A stretch of 6,429 bases of DNA from Pseudobutyrivibrio sp. (GTDB lineage Bacteria > Bacillota > Clostridia > Lachnospirales > Lachnospiraceae), in the NCBI GenBank assembly GCA_017557715.1, contig JAFYYE010000263.1, positions 1 through 6,429 of the forward strand. The letters are read 5' to 3'. Of this stretch, positions 4,522 to 6,429 are shown piece by piece (the first letter of the stretch is position 1; the number at the start of each line of letters is the position of its first letter). The notes beneath the pieces were generated by a model. The model did no database searches. It had not been told where the DNA came from and saw only the letters and a program-made list of their open reading frames with translations. Made by a program: the position numbers and the translations under genes.

Positions 4522-5807
4522 TATGCGCTCTTTTCCTTTTTATCCTCGATAGAAACAACTGCTGCCTCGTCTGATTCTTTATCAACAAGGAGAAGATTAT
4601 TATCTACCATCTCTTTTGTAACTATGATTTCTGTAATGCTCTCGTCAGATGGAACATGGTACATGAAATCCATCATAACTGATTCGACAATGGCACGAAG
4701 ACCACGCGCGCCTGTCTTTCTCTCGATTGACTTCTTTGCGATTTCGCGAAGCGCCTCATCCTCAAACTGAAGCTTTACACCATCCATCTTAAACAATGCC
4801 TGGTACTGCTTTGTAAGAGAATTCTTAGGCTCCTTAAGGATGCGAATCATATCCTCTTCTGTAAGCTCATTGAGTGATACGTTGATTGGCACACGACCAA
4901 TGAACTCTGGGATAAGACCATACTTAATGAAATCCTGTGGAAGAGCCTGCTGTAAAAGCTCGTCAATCTTTTGATTGTTTTTATCCTTAACGTCTGCACC
5001 AAAACCAATAGCACTGACATTAGTACGCTGAGAAATGATTTTCTCTAAGCCCTCAAAGGCACCACCGCAAATGAAGAGAATGTTCTTTGTATCGATAGCG
5101 ATTGTCTCCTGCTGTGGATGCTTACGTCCGCCCTGAGGTGGAACGTTTGCAACTGTACCCTCGATAATCTTAAGAAGTGCCTGCTGAACGCCTTCACCAG
5201 AAACATCACGTGTGATAGATACGTTCTCAGATTTCTTTGTAATTTTATCAATCTCGTCTATGTAGACGATACCGATTTCTGCCTTTTTAATATCAAACTC
5301 TGCTGCCTGAATAAGCTTGAGCAGGATGTTCTCAACATCCTCACCAACGTAACCCGCCTCTGTAAGAGTAGTTGCATCAGCGATGGCAAATGGAACACCA
5401 AGGACTCTTGCAAGTGTCTGCGCAAGAAGAGTCTTACCAGAACCAGTAGGTCCAAGCATAAGTACGTTACTCTTCTGAAGCTCTACATCGATGTCATCAG
5501 GATTTGCCATGATGCGCTTATAGTGATTGTAAACTGCTACAGAAAGAACCTTCTTAGCCTCATCCTGACCAATAACGTACTGATCAAGGAATGCCTTCAT
5601 GTCTTCTGGCTTCTGGAGATTAATCTCGATGGAATCACCTTCAGCTGCAGGAGCAAAATCATCGAGCTCCTCAACGATTATCTCCTGGCAGATATCTACG
5701 CACTCATCACAGATGAAAGCCCCATTAGGACCTGCAATAAGCTTGCGAACCTGATTTTGTGTTTTGCCGCAGAACGAGCAGCGAATTCTATCATCGTTTC
5801 TTGACAT
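4521..5807 (-). CDS. clpX: ATP-dependent Clp protease ATP-binding subunit ClpX
   Basis: This is the AAA+ unfoldase that recognises substrates and threads them into ClpP; it is cytoplasmic and hexameric. The 428 residues are full length. Features in order are the N-terminal C4 zinc-binding domain (C10, C13, C33, C36), Walker A GPTGSGKT at 119-126, pore loop GYVG at 152-155, Walker B IVYIDEID at 180-187, the RKH pore element at 228-230, the ClpP-docking IGF loop at 267-269, the arginine-finger region EFIGRVP with R305, and sensor 2 GAR with R368. All key residues are intact. The start is supported by AAGAGGT 4 nt upstream of the ATG. It lies 56 nt after clpP, a gap that contains an imperfect hairpin, and overlaps engB by one base. 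Confidence 0.99.
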   Translation of the reverse strand: MSRNDDRIRCSFCGKTQNQVRKLIAGPNGAFICDECVDICQEIIVEELDDFAPAAEGDSIEINLQKPEDMKAFLDQYVIGQDEAKKVLSVAVYNHYKRIMANPDDIDVELQKSNVLMLGPTGSGKTLLAQTLARVLGVPFAIADATTLTEAGYVGEDVENILLKLIQAAEFDIKKAEIGIVYIDEIDKITKKSENVSITRDVSGEGVQQALLKIIEGTVANVPPQGGRKHPQQETIAIDTKNILFICGGAFEGLEKIISQRTNVSAIGFGADVKDKNNQKIDELLQQALPQDFIKYGLIPEFIGRVPINVSLNELTEEDMIRILKEPKNSLTKQYQALFKMDGVKLQFEDEALREIAKKSIERKTGARGLRAIVESVMMDFMYHVPSDESITEIIVTKEMVDNNLLLVDKESDEAAVVSIEDKKEKSA

Positions 5808-5811
5808 AATA

Positions 5812-5818
5812 ACCTCTT
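5812..5818 (-). promoter_or_regulatory. clpX ribosome binding site
   Basis: AAGAGGT on the minus strand ends 4 nt before the ATG at 5807. It is independent of clpP translation, since the clpP stop lies well upstream, so clpX is initiated on its own rather than by coupling. Confidence 0.7.
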
Positions 5819-5833
5819 AAATCTTTGTAAAAC

Positions 5834-5862
5834 AATAGCCCCATATAAATAAATATCGGCTA
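5834..5862 (-). promoter_or_regulatory. Imperfect hairpin between clpP and clpX (possible attenuator)
   Basis: On the minus strand TAGCC and GGCTA pair (5 bp), then a small internal loop, then ATAT/ATAT around TTATTT. The structure starts just after the clpP TAA and is followed by TTGTTTTAC. The stem is weak and the T-run broken, so at most it would be a leaky terminator, an RNA-processing site or a 3'-end stabiliser that lets clpP exceed clpX. The gap shows no clear promoter for clpX. Confidence 0.35.
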
Positions 5863-5863
5863 A

Positions 5864-6429
5864 TTAGTTCTTTTTAGTAATAATCTCATCGATAAGACCA
5901 TAATCAAGAGCTTCCTGTGCATCAAGCCAGTGATCACGCTCTGTATCCATGCAAACCTGCTCGTAATCCTTGCCAGTGTTTGCAGCGAGCATACGATTAA
6001 GCTTTTCTCTAGTCTTTAAGATGTTCTTAGCAGCGATTTCGATTTCTGTAGCCTGACCCTTTGCTCCGCCAAGTGGCTGGTGAATCATAACCTCAGCATT
6101 TGGAAGTGCGAAACGCTTACCCTTCTGACCACCTGCAAGAAGGAATGCTCCCATAGAAGCTGCCATACCAATACAGATTGTAGAAACATCACACTTGATG
6201 TACTGCATTGTGTCGTAAATAGCCATACCAGCAGTAACGCTACCACCTGGGCTATTGATATAAAGATGAATATCCTTGCTAGGATCCTCTGACTCTAAGA
6301 AAAGAAGCTGTGCAACTGTAAGAGATGCAGTAACCTCATTGACCTCCTCACCAAGGAAAACGATACGATCCTTTAAAAGTCTAGAATAAATATCATAAGA
6401 ACGCTCTCCACGAGAATTTTGTTCAATGA
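5864..6429 (-). CDS. clpP: ATP-dependent Clp protease proteolytic subunit ClpP, 5' end cut by window
   Basis: This is the serine peptidase of the tetradecameric Clp protease, working with the ClpX encoded next to it. 187 complete codons are visible, from IEQNSRGERS, a block that normally follows about 8-10 residues, so only the extreme N-terminus is missing beyond the edge. The frame stays open to the window end; the internal ATG at 6226 lies mid-domain and is not the start. The catalytic triad in visible numbering is S91 (GMAASMGA), H116 (MIHQPLGG) and D165 (ERDHW), with spacings of 25 and 49 as in E. coli ClpP. SPGGSVTAG at 59-67 forms the oxyanion and substrate-binding strand. The GLIDEI C-terminal motif is present. 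tig (trigger factor) would be expected upstream but is outside the window. Confidence 0.98.
   Translation of the reverse strand, partial: IEQNSRGERSYDIYSRLLKDRIVFLGEEVNEVTASLTVAQLLFLESEDPSKDIHLYINSPGGSVTAGMAIYDTMQYIKCDVSTICIGMAASMGAFLLAGGQKGKRFALPNAEVMIHQPLGGAKGQATEIEIAAKNILKTREKLNRMLAANTGKDYEQVCMDTERDHWLDAQEALDYGLIDEIITKKN

Noticed and set aside
5118..5804. 228-codon plus-strand ORF antisense to clpX
   Set aside because: It lies wholly within clpX, whose product has every family motif. The antisense product has no recognisable domain and no ribosome site was evident; it is a shadow of codon bias in clpX.
1..6429. tRNA, rRNA, CRISPR array, insertion sequence or phage genes
   Set aside because: I looked for these on both strands and saw no cloverleaf-like segment, spaced direct-repeat array, transposase-like product or flanking terminal repeats. 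Every gene is a housekeeping, transport or motility type.

Overview
The window reads as a chromosomal segment of a motile, Gram-positive, low-to-moderate G+C anaerobe, most likely a Lachnospiraceae member (Butyrivibrio / Pseudobutyrivibrio / Roseburia type). The basis is the flagellin N-terminus (MVVQHNMQ..., then the RINRAADDAAGLSISEKMR-type block), the clpP-clpX-engB order and the codon choice. This placement comes from recognition, not from a database search. Every supported gene lies on the minus strand, so genes are transcribed from high to low coordinates.

Layout in transcription order: clpP (truncated at its 5' end by the window edge), a 56-nt gap holding an imperfect hairpin, clpX, engB/ysxC (its ATG shares one base with the clpX stop), an 18-nt gap, then a zinc-uptake ABC operon znuA-znuC-znuB with overlapping stops and starts (4 nt and 8 nt). 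A strong intrinsic terminator begins on the base after the znuB stop codon. About 280 bases of non-coding DNA follow (promoter candidate plus a highly structured leader). Last comes a flagellin gene whose 3' end runs off the window.

The first six genes look like one co-directional, translationally coupled block: ClpXP protease, a ribosome-assembly GTPase, then zinc import. No separate promoter or Zur operator is evident for znuACB. lon, which in many Firmicutes sits between clpX and engB, is absent here. The flagellin gene looks like a separate unit.

No undescribed multi-gene system is visible. The most interesting non-coding part is the flagellin leader. Its Shine-Dalgarno lies in the loop of a small hairpin that resembles the known CsrA site, a second perfect 9-bp hairpin just upstream shows AGGA in its tetraloop, and further GGA-bearing repeats and competing stems lie further upstream. 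This suggests CsrA/FliW-type translational control of flagellin. In the proteins, two items merit a look: a Cys/His cluster in the N-terminal beta-hairpin of ZnuC, which could be a metal site in a zinc transporter ATPase, and a threefold degenerate repeat in the flagellin variable domain.
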